Positions 1-11,768 of a stretch of 64,000 nucleotides of DNA are shown one piece after another. Numbering within the stretch: the first letter of the stretch is position 1; the number at the start of each line of letters is the position of its first letter. Made by a program: the position numbers and the translations under genes. The notes beneath the pieces are model-generated. The model searched no databases. It was not told the DNA's origin and was given only the letters and a program-made list of their open reading frames with translations. This stretch comes from Aselliscus stoliczkanus (taxonomy: Eukaryota; Chordata; Mammalia; Chiroptera; Hipposideridae): contig CM066731.1 in NCBI GenBank assembly GCA_033961575.1, positions 84,527,501 through 84,591,500 of the forward strand. The letters run 5' to 3'.

Positions 1-454
1 GCATATTGCAATCATCTGGGAAATTTTAGTCTAGATATCTGAGACCATCCAGTTGTTCTGATTTAATTCATGATGTGTAAATGACACATAATTTGTTTTT
101 AAAGGCCCCTCAGTGATAATGATGCATGACCAAGGTGGAGAACTACTGCCTCTAACCAAACTGTAAAGAGCTTAAAGGTTTTTCTCAGCTCATATAACAT
201 AGGAAAACAAACAAACAAACCTGCATTCTTTGCAGGCAGTGGGAGCTCCTGTGATAAGCTGCTGTGCCTCCAGAATTATTGGAGAATAAGTGTACATTTT
301 CATAAGCCACCAAGTTCATGGCAATTTGTTACAGCAACAATAGAAAACTAATACATTGATAAAGAATATAAGTTGGGAACTATTAACAAAAATATAAATA
401 TATTTTTCTGATATTTTTTCAGGCGTTATAGATTTAGGCGTTCTTTTCACTTAA
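1..454. other. Unassigned AT-rich sequence
   Basis: I see no gene, open frame of note or recognisable repeat here. An AAAC-type simple run lies near 205-220. Confidence 0.5.
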
Positions 455-745
455 TCCCTAATTTATTTGATCTCAGCACATTTGTCATGTCTCCAGGGAA
501 ACTTTCCTGACCTCCTTGATTAGTCAGTTCTCCTTGTTGTATGCACTTCTGGCACTATCATGCTCTCTCTTAAAGCACTCTTCAAGTTCTAACTTTACCT
601 TTGTTGTTGTGATAATTTCCCACAGGGCTTTGGACTCCATGAGGACAGACCTTGCATGATTTTTTGTTCATTTTATCTCCAGGGTCTATCAAAGAGTATG
701 GGGAACAGTAGACCTCCAACTAATATTTGTCAAAATGAACTGATG
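455..745 (+). repeat. L2-type LINE 3' end, old
   Basis: The text around 630-740 follows the conserved 3' end of L2 in sense orientation: a 'gactccatgaggacagacc' block, then 'tctccagggtctatcaaag', then a 'aactaatatttgtcaaaatgaa' tail-like block. Divergence is high, as expected for an element that predates placental radiation. The 5' limit is uncertain. Identification is from recall of the family consensus. Confidence 0.6.
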
Positions 746-1734
746 AATCTGGACAGGCTCAGGTGGTGAATTCAGCTAAGAAAGACAGAGTCAAGAATAT
801 GGGAACTGGGCAGGAAGTTATAAACAAAGAAATCTAGGAAGAAAATGAAAGATCATGTCCCAAAATCAGCATATAGGTAGGAGTGGAGAGTAGGAGTCTG
901 ACCAACCTGAAGGCACTGCATGGGTGCACCTATGGATTCAGGAAGGCCTCAACCCACCTTCATGTTGGAGGTGCATGTAGAGTCCCTGGAAGAGTAAAGA
1001 CAGGGTGAGAACCCTTTTATTTTCTTTCTGCTCTTTTCTCTGAAGAAGTTTAAATTTTATGCCTCCCAGAGTGTATACAATTTTATAACTTTTTTGGAAT
1101 AGTCCTTGAGTCAAACTAAAGCAGAAAAAGAATATTATGATAAAAAAATTTTTTTAAGTTGAAATCTTTAAAAGCTGTCCTCTTGACACTTTTGCATATT
1201 TTTAAAACCTGTAATCTCAGAAATCACAATGGCTTTCCATAATTGTGTGTCCCTGTGGGCATGTTAGAAAATTTCCCAGATTCTTTCCTAAATTCTTAAC
1301 AATTTCAAGTCAGAATAGAAAATATAACACATATCCTTAGAAATACTTACAACCAAATCCACTACCATAAGAATGATTCTGAAAGAGCATTTCTCTGTTA
1401 TTTTTAGATGTAGTTAAAATGATTGATTCTTATGGAAATACTGCGTTTTTTGTTTATGAATTTGTTTGCTAGAATGAAGTTTTGGTAGATCTCAGTATTA
1501 CTGAATATATGTAACAGGCACTGCTTGCAAGATTCAATTAAATGAATTTTTTTTTTGTTTGTAGTATCTTTGTCATGCCAAGAATTGAGCTAGCCTTTAT
1601 GAAATTCCTACCATATACGAATTTCCAATAATTATAAGAGCATTTTATATTTAAATTTTTTTTTAGCTTACAAATCTCTTTTCTTGCATGATTCCATTTA
1701 GGTTTTTGCAGCTATCTTGGCAGACTAGAAGCAA
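746..1734. other. Unassigned sequence
   Basis: No supported gene or named repeat. A frame around 928-1006 ends at a GTGAGA but lacks a pyrimidine-rich acceptor, so I do not call it an exon. Confidence 0.5.
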
Positions 1735-1935
1735 GAGTTAGATTTTACTAATGAACAGTACATGGCCTTAGGCAAGCCGCTTAAATATGAATCTGTTTCC
1801 TCACATGTGAAAGGAGGGTAGTTGTACTTATCTTCCACGATTTTTTGTGATAATTAGAATTTAACTATATGGAATGCCTAATTCCATGCTTGACATACAA
1901 TAAGTAATCAGTAAATGGTTGCTATTGTCATTCCA
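1735..1935 (+). repeat. MIR SINE, sense
   Basis: Matches the MIR order: 'ggccttaggcaagccgcttaa', 'ctgtttcctcacatgtgaaa', then a 'gcttgacatacaataagtaatc' 3' portion. An old tRNA-derived SINE; boundaries approximate. Confidence 0.65.
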
Positions 1936-2599
1936 TTATTATTATTATTTTTTGAGGGGGGAAAGAAGTATTACATAGGTTGATTGTGCCTTATTAAGTA
2001 ATAACTTTTTTAAACTCAGAATTGTCTTCCTTATGCAGTATTGGGTTTCTTATCATTAGACATATGCAGTCATAAATTTAACCACATATTAACAGGACTG
2101 TGGTAGAAAAGATTAGGTTGTTTACTAGTAAATACTTCTTCAGCCCAAAATATGACCTTTTTCATCCTGTCCAATCGTGAAATTTTCTTACTTGACTCAG
2201 GCATTTTTTAGTAACTGGCAAAGTATTCCCTAGAAGCATTCCCTCAAATCTTTTTCTAATACAACATGCATTATACTTATAAAATAGCAGCCAAGGTATT
2301 AGATTCTGTTTCTAATGTTATTTTGCCTTTTAACATCCCTGAGCAACAGGTAAAGTAATTTAAATATGTTCTTCAGAAAAGAAAGTTAGGTAAAGAATAA
2401 TGAATTAATTTGATAGATATGGGATTATAAATTATAGGTAGAATTGAAGTGAAAAACTCCCTTCTTCAGACAATGACTGCTACTTGCCTTCATGGGGAGT
2501 AACAGTAAATACTTGACTAGAGTACAGGTGAGATTTCAAACTAGGTCATCTGAGTATGGCTTCCTTTTTCTTTTGGTCGTACCACATCACTTCTTAGTA
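1936..2599. other. Unassigned sequence
   Basis: Begins with an ATT run (1938-1952). I see no gene. A CAG|GTAAAG donor-like site near 2349 has no convincing exon in front of it. Confidence 0.45.
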
Positions 2600-5500
2600 T
2601 TCTTTTTTAAAATACTTTTTTAAATCTTTCAATTACAGCTGATATACAATATTATATTAGTTTCAGATGTACAACATAGTGATTAGACATTTATATAAGT
2701 TATAAAGTGGTCACCTCTGTAAATCTAGTACCCATCTTACACTATGCATAGTTATTACAATATTATTGCCTATGTTCCTTATGCTATACTTTACATCCTC
2801 ATGACTACTTTGTAATTACCAGTTTGTACTTCTTTTTTTTTAATTTTATTGGGGAATTGGGGAAGGGGAACAGTGTTGGGGAATTGGGAAAGGGGAACAG
2901 CCAAGTTGCTGTCCTTCAATCTGAGTTGTGGAGGGCGCAACTTGCTCAGCTCCAAGTACAGTAGCCATCTGGCTGCCCTTTGGCAGCTCAAGGCAGCTCA
3001 GCTCAAGGTGCCATGTTCAATCTTAGTTGTAGAGGAGTGCAGCCCATCATCCCATGCAGGAGTCAAACCTGCAACCTTGTTGTTAGAAGCACATGCTCTC
3101 ACTAGCTGAGCCATCCTGCCATCTTTTGGCAGCTCAGCAACAGCTCAGCTCAGACGCAGCTCACTGGCCCATGTGCGAATTGAACTGGTGACCCTGTTGC
3201 TCAGAGCTTGCACTCTTGAGCAAGCTCTTAACCAACTGAGCCACTCGGCCAGCCCCACCAGTTTGTACTTCTTAAACCCTTCACCCATTCCACAATTCCC
3301 TTTCATCTGGCCACTCTAAAAATGTTCTCTTTAACTGAGTATGTTTCTGTTTAGTTTCTTCATTTATTTTCTTCTTTAGATTCCATATATAAGTGAAATA
3401 ATACAGCATTTGTCCTCTGTATGACCTACTGCACTCAGCAGAATACCCTCTGTGTCCATCCATGTTGTGGTAAATGGCAAGATTCCATTCTTTTATCATA
3501 TATGGCTGAGTAATAGTCCATTGTATGTATGTGCCCCTTTTTATCCATTCATTCATTAATGGTAGCCTCCATATCTTGGCTATTGTGAACAATGAACATA
3601 TGAATGAACATGTCCCTTCAAAGTAGTGTTTTGTGTTTCTTTAAATACCCAGAAGTGGGATTACTGGACCTTTCTTTGTCTCTTGTTATAGCCTTCATTT
3701 GAAAGTCCATTTTGTCTGTATAAGTGTTGCTACCTCAGCTTATTTTTTTCTTTTTTCTTTCTTTTCTTTTTTTCATTTCTATTTTCATGAAATATCTTTT
3801 TTCATCCTTTCACTTTGAGTATGTATGTGTCTTTCAATCTGAAGTGAGTCTCCTGTAGGCAGCATACATAAAGGTTTTATTTTCTTATCCATTCAGTCCT
3901 CCTATGTCTTATGATTGGAACATTTAATCCATTTACATTGAAAGTAATTGTTGATAGATATGTAGTTATTGCCATTTTATTATTCATATTTTTAATCTTT
4001 TCTTTTTCTTAGAGAGTCCCTTTAACATTTCTTGTAATACTGATTTGGTGGTTATAAACTCCTTTAGCTTTTTCTCGTTTGGGAAGCTCTTTACTTCTTC
4101 TTCAATTCTGAATGATAGTTTTGTTGGGTAGAGTAACCTTTGGTGTAGGTCTTAACTTTTAATCACTTTGAATATTTCCTGCCAATACCTTCTGGCGTGC
4201 AAACTTTCTGTTGAAAAATCAGCTGACAATCTAATGGGAGCTCTCTTGTAAGTAATTAGTTGACTTTCTCTTGCTGTTTTTAGGATTCTCTTTGTCTTTA
4301 ACCTTTATAATTTTAATTATGTCTTCTTGGTGTGGGCCTCTTTGGGTTTATCTTGTTTGGAACTCTGCACTTCCTGGGCTTGTATATCTATTTCCTTCAC
4401 CAGGTTAAGGGAGTTTTCTGTCATTATTTCTTCAAATATGTTTTCAATTCCTTGCTCTCTCTCTTCTTCTGGTACCCAATGATGCAAATGTTATCCTGGA
4501 TGTTGTCCCAGAGACTCATTAAAGTCCTCCCATTTTATTGGATTTTTTTCTTTTGGGTGTTTTCTGTTACTTTACCTTCCAAGTGGCTGATTCAAACCTG
4601 TGCTTCATCTAGTCTACTGTTTATTGCATCTAATGTATTCTTCATTCTGCTTTTTTTTTGCATCTCCATTTTCATGTTTCTTACCTCTTTGTTGACGTTC
4701 TCTTTGAGATCATTGAGCATTCTTATAACCAGAATTTGAACTCTGCATCTGCTAGAATGCTTGTCTCCATTTTGTTTAGTTCTTTACCTGGAGCTTTGTC
4801 TGTTTTTTCATTTGGGACATATTTCTTTGTCTCCCCATTTTCCTGTCTCTCTGTGTTTGTTTTTATGTAATAGGTAGGCCTGTTATATCTCCCAGTCTTA
4901 GTAGAGTGGCCTTATTAGTAGCTGTCCTGTGGGACCCAATGCTGTAGTTGCCTAATGGCCTGAGCAGGGTGTTCCAGGTGTGTACCTTGTGTGTGCTGTG
5001 TGTGCTTTCCTGTTGTAGTTGAGTCTAGTTGCTATTTGTATGTCAATAGGAGGGATTGATCCTCAGGCTGATTGGTCATAGGGTTGGCCATGACTATAAC
5101 AAGGAGCTATTTTTTCAGGGGCTGACTCTACAGAGCAGGATTCTCTTTAGCAGGTTTCTGGTCCCTGCCCAGGCTACCCTTTTAAGTGTGTCATCCTTGG
5201 AGGTGGCCAGATGGTGCTATGGTCCAGTCAGAAGATAGCCAAAAGGTGTACTGGCCCCAGAGACTCCTGGGGGGGCGGACATGTCATAGGCCCGGTTCAA
5301 CCTCCATTTGTGCCCTACCGAGGGTCATTTGGTATGTGCCATGAAATGATCTGCAGATGTCTTCTACCCATGCTGGGCTAGAGGTGCCTGCAGAGGTTAA
5401 GCTGTGATGTGAGTCCTCCTGCCACTAGTGCTGGCTTGTTTCTGATTAGCAAGACATACAAGGCACTCCAAGGGCAGATGCTGCTTGTTTGGGGTTTGTG

Positions 5501-6545
5501 AACCTTTGAGAGATTTTAGGAAAGACCACATAATGAGCCACGACAAGCAATTTGTATGGAAAATACCCTGGAAGCAGCTTGAGTAGGCCTGCAAGTTGGG
5601 TGGGTGGGGTCTCAGGAAATCACCAGAGTGGGGTGAAAGTGTTAGCTAGGTTGATAGAGACTTAGATATGGTTGCTGTGTGCATCTGCTCACTGGAAGGG
5701 GTAGAGGGCTCAATAAAGAAACAATGGCTTTTGTCAGCACTCCTGTCTGGGAAAAAGCTACCCCTCCAGTCCTCATCCTGAAGCTAGATAATCCAGTTAC
5801 TCCCTGCATGTGGTGTAACTCCCCTGGTGCCTTTCAAGCTGCTGCTGCAGTACTGGAGCTCAAAGTGAGTGAGTCAGAGCAAGTAAATCTGTGAGTGGGC
5901 CCTTTAAGAGGAGCACGTGGGACTCCAGCAGCCCTCCATCTCACATAGCCACAATCTCTGCTGGTTTTTGAAGCCAGAAGTTGTGCAAAATTCCCGGCCT
6001 TGGAGTCCTGGAGTGGGAAGCCTGGTGTGGGACTAGGACTCCTCACTTCTCAAGGGGGGCCCTTTGCAGCAGATATATCCTTCCAGATTTTTAACCACCA
6101 CACATAGGTGTAGCACCAGCCCATTCTGCAGTTTTCTGCCCTTCCTACCAGTCTCCACGGTTTCTTTGTGTGAATGTCTTTAGTTGTAGGACTTCTACTG
6201 AGCTAGACTTCAGGCAATTCTCAGTGATGGTTGTCCTGTACTGTAGTTGTAATTTTGATGTGGCCATGAGAGGATGCAAGCACAGCATGTACCTACTCTG
6301 CCATCTTAACCGGAAATCTTCAATTGATTTTTATGGAGAATTACAGAGTGGTTTGAGAACTGCTGCCACAGGACTAAAACATCTAGTAAATTCAGGAGAA
6401 AGCATCTCCTTCTTAACCCTTAAAAAATTTGATGAATTTCTTGAAAGGGATAAAAATGATGGTTGTTCTGTAGTTTGGTTGTATTTGATGTGGCCATGAG
6501 AGGATGCAAGCAGAGTATTTACCTACTTCACCATCTTGACCAGAA
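2600..6545 (-). mobile_element. L1 LINE, antisense, internally deleted, with a doubled 5' end (L1-a)
   Basis: Read on the minus strand, this is one L1. It has a single 3'UTR monomer (about 2625-2815) and the C-terminal part of ORF2 (3273-3660). A jump near 3665 leads straight to the ORF2 endonuclease region (to about 4000). An ORF1 remnant (about 4080-4790) and a long 5'UTR follow. Most of ORF2, including the reverse transcriptase, is missing. A composite SINE splits the 3'UTR at 2834-3256. The 5' terminal block appears twice, at about 6229-6312 and 6461-6545. No frame is intact, so the copy is dead. L1 assignment rests on recognised ORF1, endonuclease and 3'UTR text. Confidence 0.85.
2834..3256 (-). 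mobile_element. Composite tRNA-derived SINE, about 423 bp, with target-site duplication
   Basis: Antisense composite SINE. The poly-A tail reads as T-run and AATAAAAT complement at the left. The body carries the two GGGGAATTGGG-type units. The tRNA-like head lies at the right: 'ttaaccaactgagccactcgg' is the complement of an A-box region. The flanking direct repeat accagtttgtacttct occurs at 2818-2833 and 3257-3272, perfect over 16 bp. It sits inside the 3' portion of L1-a, so it is younger than that L1. Confidence 0.92.
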
Positions 6546-6556
6546 ATTCTCTGAGT

Positions 6557-6685
6557 ATTCTTAATTTTTTTTTTTAATTAAAGTTTATTGGGACGACTGT
6601 TAGTAAAGTTACATAAGTTTCAGGAGTACGACTCTGTAATACATCATCAATATAGCATATTGTGTATTCACTACTTTCTGAAAGG
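6557..6685 (-). mobile_element. L1 3'UTR fragment, 5'-truncated
   Basis: A T-rich tail followed by 'aaagtttattgggacgactg', 'aagttacataagtttcagg' and 'tacatcatcaatatagcat' is the antisense 3' end of a second L1 3'UTR type. The same block recurs at 28663, 35935 and 41185, and in sense orientation at 15805 and 17500. Confidence 0.8.
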
Positions 6686-6899
6686 AATGACAATGTTCCT
6701 CCTCACAAAGGGGTTCAATAGAATTATACACAGAAAAACAACTCTGAAAATGCTACAGAGTAATTTAAATATAAGATATTGAAAATGATTATTAATGTAC
6801 TATGATTTATAACTATTTGATTCATGTGGCACCTCTTGGATTTCTTTATGCTGTGCGGGATTTGTTGTGCTTCTGAATCCAAGTATTTATGCTTCTTAT

Positions 6900-8034
6900 C
6901 AGTTATAAAAATAGGTCAGCTATATTTTTTTGAATACTTTTTCTCCCACAGTTTCAGAATTCTCCAGCATAAGGAGAACTGATTATACATTTTTGCAACT
7001 GATTGGTAGCATATTGACACCGATTATATCCTCCAAATGTCTTATTCTCTTTAATTTTTAAAATTCTAATTTTTATGGCACATTTTGTACAATTTCTGCA
7101 GATGTGCTTTCAGACCAGATTTTCTTTTTCTAGTTTCATAAGGTGGAGGTCTAATTGATTTGTAACTATTCTTCTTTTCTAACATAGTAATTTAGAGCAG
7201 TAAATTTCAAAATACTGCTATTGCTGCATCCCATAAATTTATATATGTATAGTTTTTATTTAGTTCAAATTGTTTTGTAATTTTCCTTTTTATTTCTCTT
7301 TTGAACCACAGGATCTTCACCAGTGAGTTCTTTTGTGTTCAAATATTTGGTGATTTTCCAGAGATCTTTCTGTTGTTTGTTTTGAATTACCATATAATAA
7401 CTTCTTATGGTCAATGAAAATGATCTGTTTGACTTGAATTTTTAAAAACGTATTGAGATTTGTTTTATGACCCAGGCTATAATCTATCTGTATAACTGTT
7501 CCATGCTCACTTGAAAATATTCTACTGTTGTTGAGTAGAGTATTAAGTAAATGCTAATTAGATAAATTTGTTAAATTTGTATGATTGTGTTGTTCGATCC
7601 TTTTATATTCTAATTGATTTTCTGTCTATAGGTTTTTTTGAATTTTTGAAAGAGGCAATTGTAATATATATCTAAAAGTTGTTTGTATATTTTTTTCTTT
7701 CGGTTCTATCAACTTCTTCGTGGATGTTAACGTTTTCTTAAGTGCAAATACTTATAGGGTTTTATGTCCTTTTGATGAATTGACTCCTTTATCATTACGA
7801 AATCATCTTCTCTATCATTAATAATATTTGTTTCCAAAATTGAATTTGTCTAATATGAATACAGACACTCCAGCTTTTTAAAAATTTTAAATAGTATTAG
7901 CATGATATATATTTCATCAGTTTTTATTTTTAAACTGTGTGTCTTTCTGTTTAAAGTGAGTTTTTGTAAATATATATTTGGTGTTGCATTTTTATCCAAT
8001 GTGACAATCTCTGCCTTTTACTTTTTTATTTTCT
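6900..8034 (-). mobile_element. Old L1 (ORF2 5' region), left part
   Basis: Degenerate antisense L1 ORF2 text: 'tgctgcatcccataaattt', 'ttgaaccacaggatcttcacc', 'gttttatgacccaggctata' and 'ctgtttaaagtgagttttt'. It resumes at about 11238 after the younger L1-b insertion, so both parts are one older element. Confidence 0.7.
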
Positions 8035-9259
8035 TAAATTTTTATAATTTTTTTATTGTGAAATAAGCATTTTTTAAAAATTAGTTTCAGGTGTACAACA
8101 CAGTGCAATAGTTATACGTTTTACCCCTCAAAGTGACAACCCTCCACCCCCAGTTCGCCAACTCACTCCTCCCCCCATATCATACATATCTATTACAAGT
8201 CCTTTGACTCCCTTCCACAGTATACTCCACATCCTGTGACTATCTATATATTCAATTACAGTTGGCATACAATATTATACAACATCAGCTTCAGGTGTAC
8301 AGTGCAGTGATCAAGCCTCTACTCCATCCATGAAGTCGTCTCCCTAACAAGACATGTGACTATCTGACATGCCACAAAATTTTTGCAACATTATTATATT
8401 CCCCAAACTGTGTTTCATATCCCTGTGGCAATATTGTAGTTGCCTATTTATGCTGTCTAATCCCTTCCCCTTCTCCTTTCTCTCCACCCCCCTCCCAACT
8501 AGCAAATCTCAGTTTTTTCCTCTATCTCTTATGAGTCTGTTTCTGTTTACTTTGCTCGTTCATTCAGTTTTTCAGATTCCACATATAAGTGAGATCATAT
8601 GGTATTTGTCTTTCTCCGACTGTCTTATTTCACTTAACATAATAGTCTCTTCACAACATTATCAATTACATTCCGAGAACTGCCCCCCACATCCCTGTGG
8701 CAACAATGTAGTCACCCACCTCCGCTGTCCAAAACCTTCCCCCTCTCCCTCATCCCCACCCCCTCCTAGCCAGCAACCATCAGTTTTTCCTTTATATCTG
8801 CTTGATATGATTTCAATCTTCTTAAATTTACTGAGACTTGTTTTGTGGCCTAACATGTGGCCTATCTTGGAAAATGTCCCCTGTGCGCTTGAGAAGAATG
8901 TATATTCTGTTTTTTCAGGGCGAAATGCTCTAAAATTATTGACGAAGTCCAGCTAGTCTAAAGTGTCATTTAAGGCCATTCTTTCTATGTGATTTTCTGT
9001 CTAGAGAATCTGTCCAATGGTGACAATGGGGTGTTCAAGTCTCCTACTACGATAGTGTTACTGTTGATCTCTGTCTTTATGTCTGTCAAAATCTGTTGTA
9101 TATAATTAGGAGCTCCTATGTTGGGTGCATAGATGTTTATTAGGGTTATATTGCCCTTCTTTGTCTTTTACTGTAGTCATTTTAAAGTCTATTTTGTCCA
9201 AAATAAGTATTGGTACTCCAGCTTCTTTTTATCTCATTTCCATTGGCATGAAATATCTT

Positions 9260-9366
9260 TTTTTTTTTTTTGAGGGCAGTATCACTGGTCCTCCTATGTG
9301 GGACCCGAACCGGGGCTGCTGGCTTCCAAGGGCAGTGCTTAACCACGGTGCCAATAGGCTGGCCCT
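9260..9366 (-). mobile_element. Short tRNA-type SINE with target-site duplication
   Basis: The antisense head-only SINE begins with a T-run and 'tgagggcagtatcactggtcc', and contains a B-box complement (gacccgaaccggggc) and a head ending ggctggccc. The direct repeat gcatgaaatatctt flanks it at 9246-9259 and 9367-9380. Confidence 0.92.
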
Positions 9367-9584
9367 GCATGAAATATCTTATTCCATCTGAAAAACAACA
9401 TATACTTGAGTCCTATTTTCTTATCCACTCAGCCACTCTCTGTTTTTTGATTGGAGCATTTAGCCCATTCACATTTAAAATGATTATTGATAGGTGCATA
9501 TGTATTGCCATTTTGTTGTTCGTATTCCTGGCCTTCCTAGGTTAGCTTGTTTACCCCTTTCTTTTGTTTAGAAAAGTCCTTTTA

Positions 9585-9687
9585 TGGGCCAGCCGAGTGG
9601 CACGGTGGTTAAGCACTGGCTTGGGAAACCAGTGGCCCCGGTTCGGTCCCACAAATGAGGGCCAATGACACTGCCCTCAAAAAAAAA
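9585..9687 (+). mobile_element. Short tRNA-type SINE with target-site duplication
   Basis: Sense SINE: gggccagccgagtggcacgg (A box), ccccggttcggtccc (B box, one base short), 'cactgccctc', then an A tail. The flanking repeats aaaagtcctttta (9572-9584) and aaaagccccttta (9688-9700) match at 11 of 13 positions. Confidence 0.9.
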
Positions 9688-9776
9688 AAAAGCCCCTTTA
9701 ACATTTCTTGCAATGCTGCCTTGGTGGTAATGAATTCCTTAAGTTTATTCTTTTCTGAGAAGCTCTTTATTTCTCC

Positions 9777-10346
9777 TTAAATTTTAAGTGATAGCCATGC
9801 TGGGTAGAGCAATCTTGGTTGTAGGCCTTTATTTTGTGTCACTTTGAATATCTCCTGCCACTCCCTGCTGGCCTGCAGAGTTTCTGTAGACAAGTCAGCT
9901 GTTACTCTAACAGGAGTTCCTTTGTATGTAACCTGCTGTCTTTCTCTTGCTGCCTCTAGGATTCTGTCTCTGTCTTTAACTTTTGCCATTTTAACTATGA
10001 TATGTCTTGGTGTGGACCCGTTTGGGTTCAACTTGTTTGGAACCCTCTGCACTTCCTGGGTATGTATGTTGATTTCCTTCACCAGGGTAGGGAAGTTTTC
10101 AGTCATTATTTTTTCAAATACATTCTCGACCCCTTGCTTCTCTTTTCCTTCTGGTATTCCTATGATGTGAGCGTGTTTGTACTTCTTCTTGTCCCATAGG
10201 GCTCTTAAACTACTTCCATTGTTTTTCATTCTTTTTTCTTTTTGTTGTTCCAACTGGGTGATTTCTGCTATTTTGTCTTCCAAATCGCTGATCCGCTCCT
10301 CTGCTTTGTCTACTCTACTGGTGATTCCTTCGAGTGTGTTCTTCAT
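9777..10346 (-). pseudogene. L1 ORF1 protein remnant (C-terminal two thirds) of L1-b
   Basis: The ORF1 product of L1 is a trimeric RNA-binding chaperone that packages L1 RNA. The 189-residue frame shows a coiled-coil stretch near its start (RVDKAEERISDLEDKIAEI). The RNA-recognition and C-terminal core follows, with blocks IIGIPEGKEKQGVENVFEKI, QRVPNKLNPNGSTPRHIIVK and ILEAARERQQVTYKG. These are family hallmarks. The N-terminal part lies in another frame near 10450-10570 (MSQVKDQKKPLEMELNETEG), so the gene is frameshifted. A poly-T stretch at 10378-10395 marks the damage. Not functional as it stands. Confidence 0.85.
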
Positions 10347-11237
10347 TTCAGTTATTGTATTCTTTAGTTCTAACTGTTTTTTTTTTTTTTTTTTTAATGA
10401 TTTCTCTGTCCTTTCTTACGTCCTCACTACGTTAGTTAAACATTCTTATCATCAGTGTTCTAAACTCTGTCTCTGAACCGTTGATCCCTCTGTTTCATTT
10501 AGTTCCATTTCTAGAGGTTTCTTCTGATCTTTTACTTGTGACATGTTTCTTTGTTTCCTCATTCTGGCTGTTGCTCTGAGATTGCTTTGATGTATTAGGT
10601 AGATTGCCAGGAGAGCCCTGGCTGGGTTCACGCAGGCATACAGCTCACAGCCCAACATTCCCAGGAAAACTCCCAGTCTCATCCTGTCCCAATCAGCCAC
10701 TTGCAGATCATGCCGAGCAGCCCGACAACCAATCACCAGCCTGGCAATTCTGCACATGCAGTGCGGATAGTGGGGACCTGAGGCAGCTCTCACACTCCCA
10801 GGATTCAGTGAGCAGCCTGTTGTAGCCGGAGGGCACCCATCCATTGTTTCCCTGGCAACACAGTATAAGCCGGGAAGAGGGTGGGGATCCAAAGCTGCAT
10901 GCGTGCACATGCACACACACACTTCTGCACCAATTCCGCCAGACCGATGAGGTCCCAGACCTGACCCTCTGTGGGAGGGCCCAACTCTGACAAAATGGCG
11001 CCCTCCTGTCCACCACTCGTGCTCAAGCTCCACACCAGGGGAACAATAGTACCAAAACCTCCAGCCTCTGCACCAAAGGTGCTCAGCTTAGTCCTTCCCC
11101 GCAGGCTCCTGGGCCCTGCCCACACATCTACTCCCTCCACCAGGGACCGAGTGAGTGCTCACTGGCGAGCGAGCCTGTGCGCTGGCCCCACTGATTCTCC
11201 AGCAGCCCTCAGCCCCACCGAGTCAGGCAAAGAGCTT

Positions 11238-11768
11238 CCTTTTTATAGGTGTCAGTAGAACAGTTTAATTTAATGTAATTATGGACATGTTTGAGTTTAA
11301 ATATTACTATTAGTTTCCTCTTTGTCTTATCTGTTCTTTGTTTCTTCTCATTTCCCTCATTTTATTCCCTCTTTTGACTTAATTATTTTTAAGATTTCAT
11401 TTTATTTTCTTTATTTGAATTATTATTTATAACTCAAAGTATTATTTTATTGTTTCATTTAGGATTTATGATATACATCTTTCACTTGTCTTTGAGCTGT
11501 CTTCAAGTGATATTATATTCTTTCATGTATAGTATAAAAATTTTACAACAATATTTTTTAATTTTTCTCTTCTGTCCTTTTTGCTGTTATTGCCATACAC
11601 TTTACTTGTACATGTAGTAAAAATCCCACAAACAATACTGATATTTTAGTTTCAAGTAATCAAATATCTTTTAAAATGGTTCCAATAAGAACAAATTTTT
11701 TTATTTATCTACATCATTATCATTTTTAGTGTTCCTCTTTTCTTTCAATACAGCCAGGTTTCCATCTG
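11238..11768 (-). mobile_element. Old L1, part resuming after the L1-b insertion
   Basis: Text such as 'aatttaatgtaattatggac', 'gtttgagtttaaatattac' and 'gttctttgtttcttctcat' continues the antisense L1 ORF2/intergenic order that stopped near 8034. It continues again after the SINE pair, at about 12418-12600. Confidence 0.6.

Larger units (their letters stand above)
8035..11237 (-). mobile_element. L1 LINE, antisense, internally deleted (L1-b), 5'-truncated
   Basis: On the minus strand the order is a 3'UTR running into ORF2 C-terminal text (8080-8648), then a second 3'UTR piece (8650-8795). That piece is joined directly to the ORF2 endonuclease/linker region (8796-9570). ORF1 follows (about 9780-10540), then a GC-rich 5'UTR (10560-11237). 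Reverse transcriptase is absent. The 3'UTR-to-ORF2 joint is shared with the L1 at 44133-47149. The abrupt return to 3'UTR at 8648 suggests either two elements placed end to end or a template-switch product. SINEs interrupt it at 9260-9366 and 9585-9687. Confidence 0.85.

Noticed and set aside
8369..8956. 195-residue plus-strand frame as a gene
   Set aside because: It is the complement of L1 3'UTR and ORF2 text, low in complexity (Pro/Ser-rich), and crosses the joint at 8648.
9600..9660. tRNA genes at the A-box/B-box hits
   Set aside because: All such hits are heads of SINEs with A tails and target-site duplications; none folds as an intact tRNA by eye.
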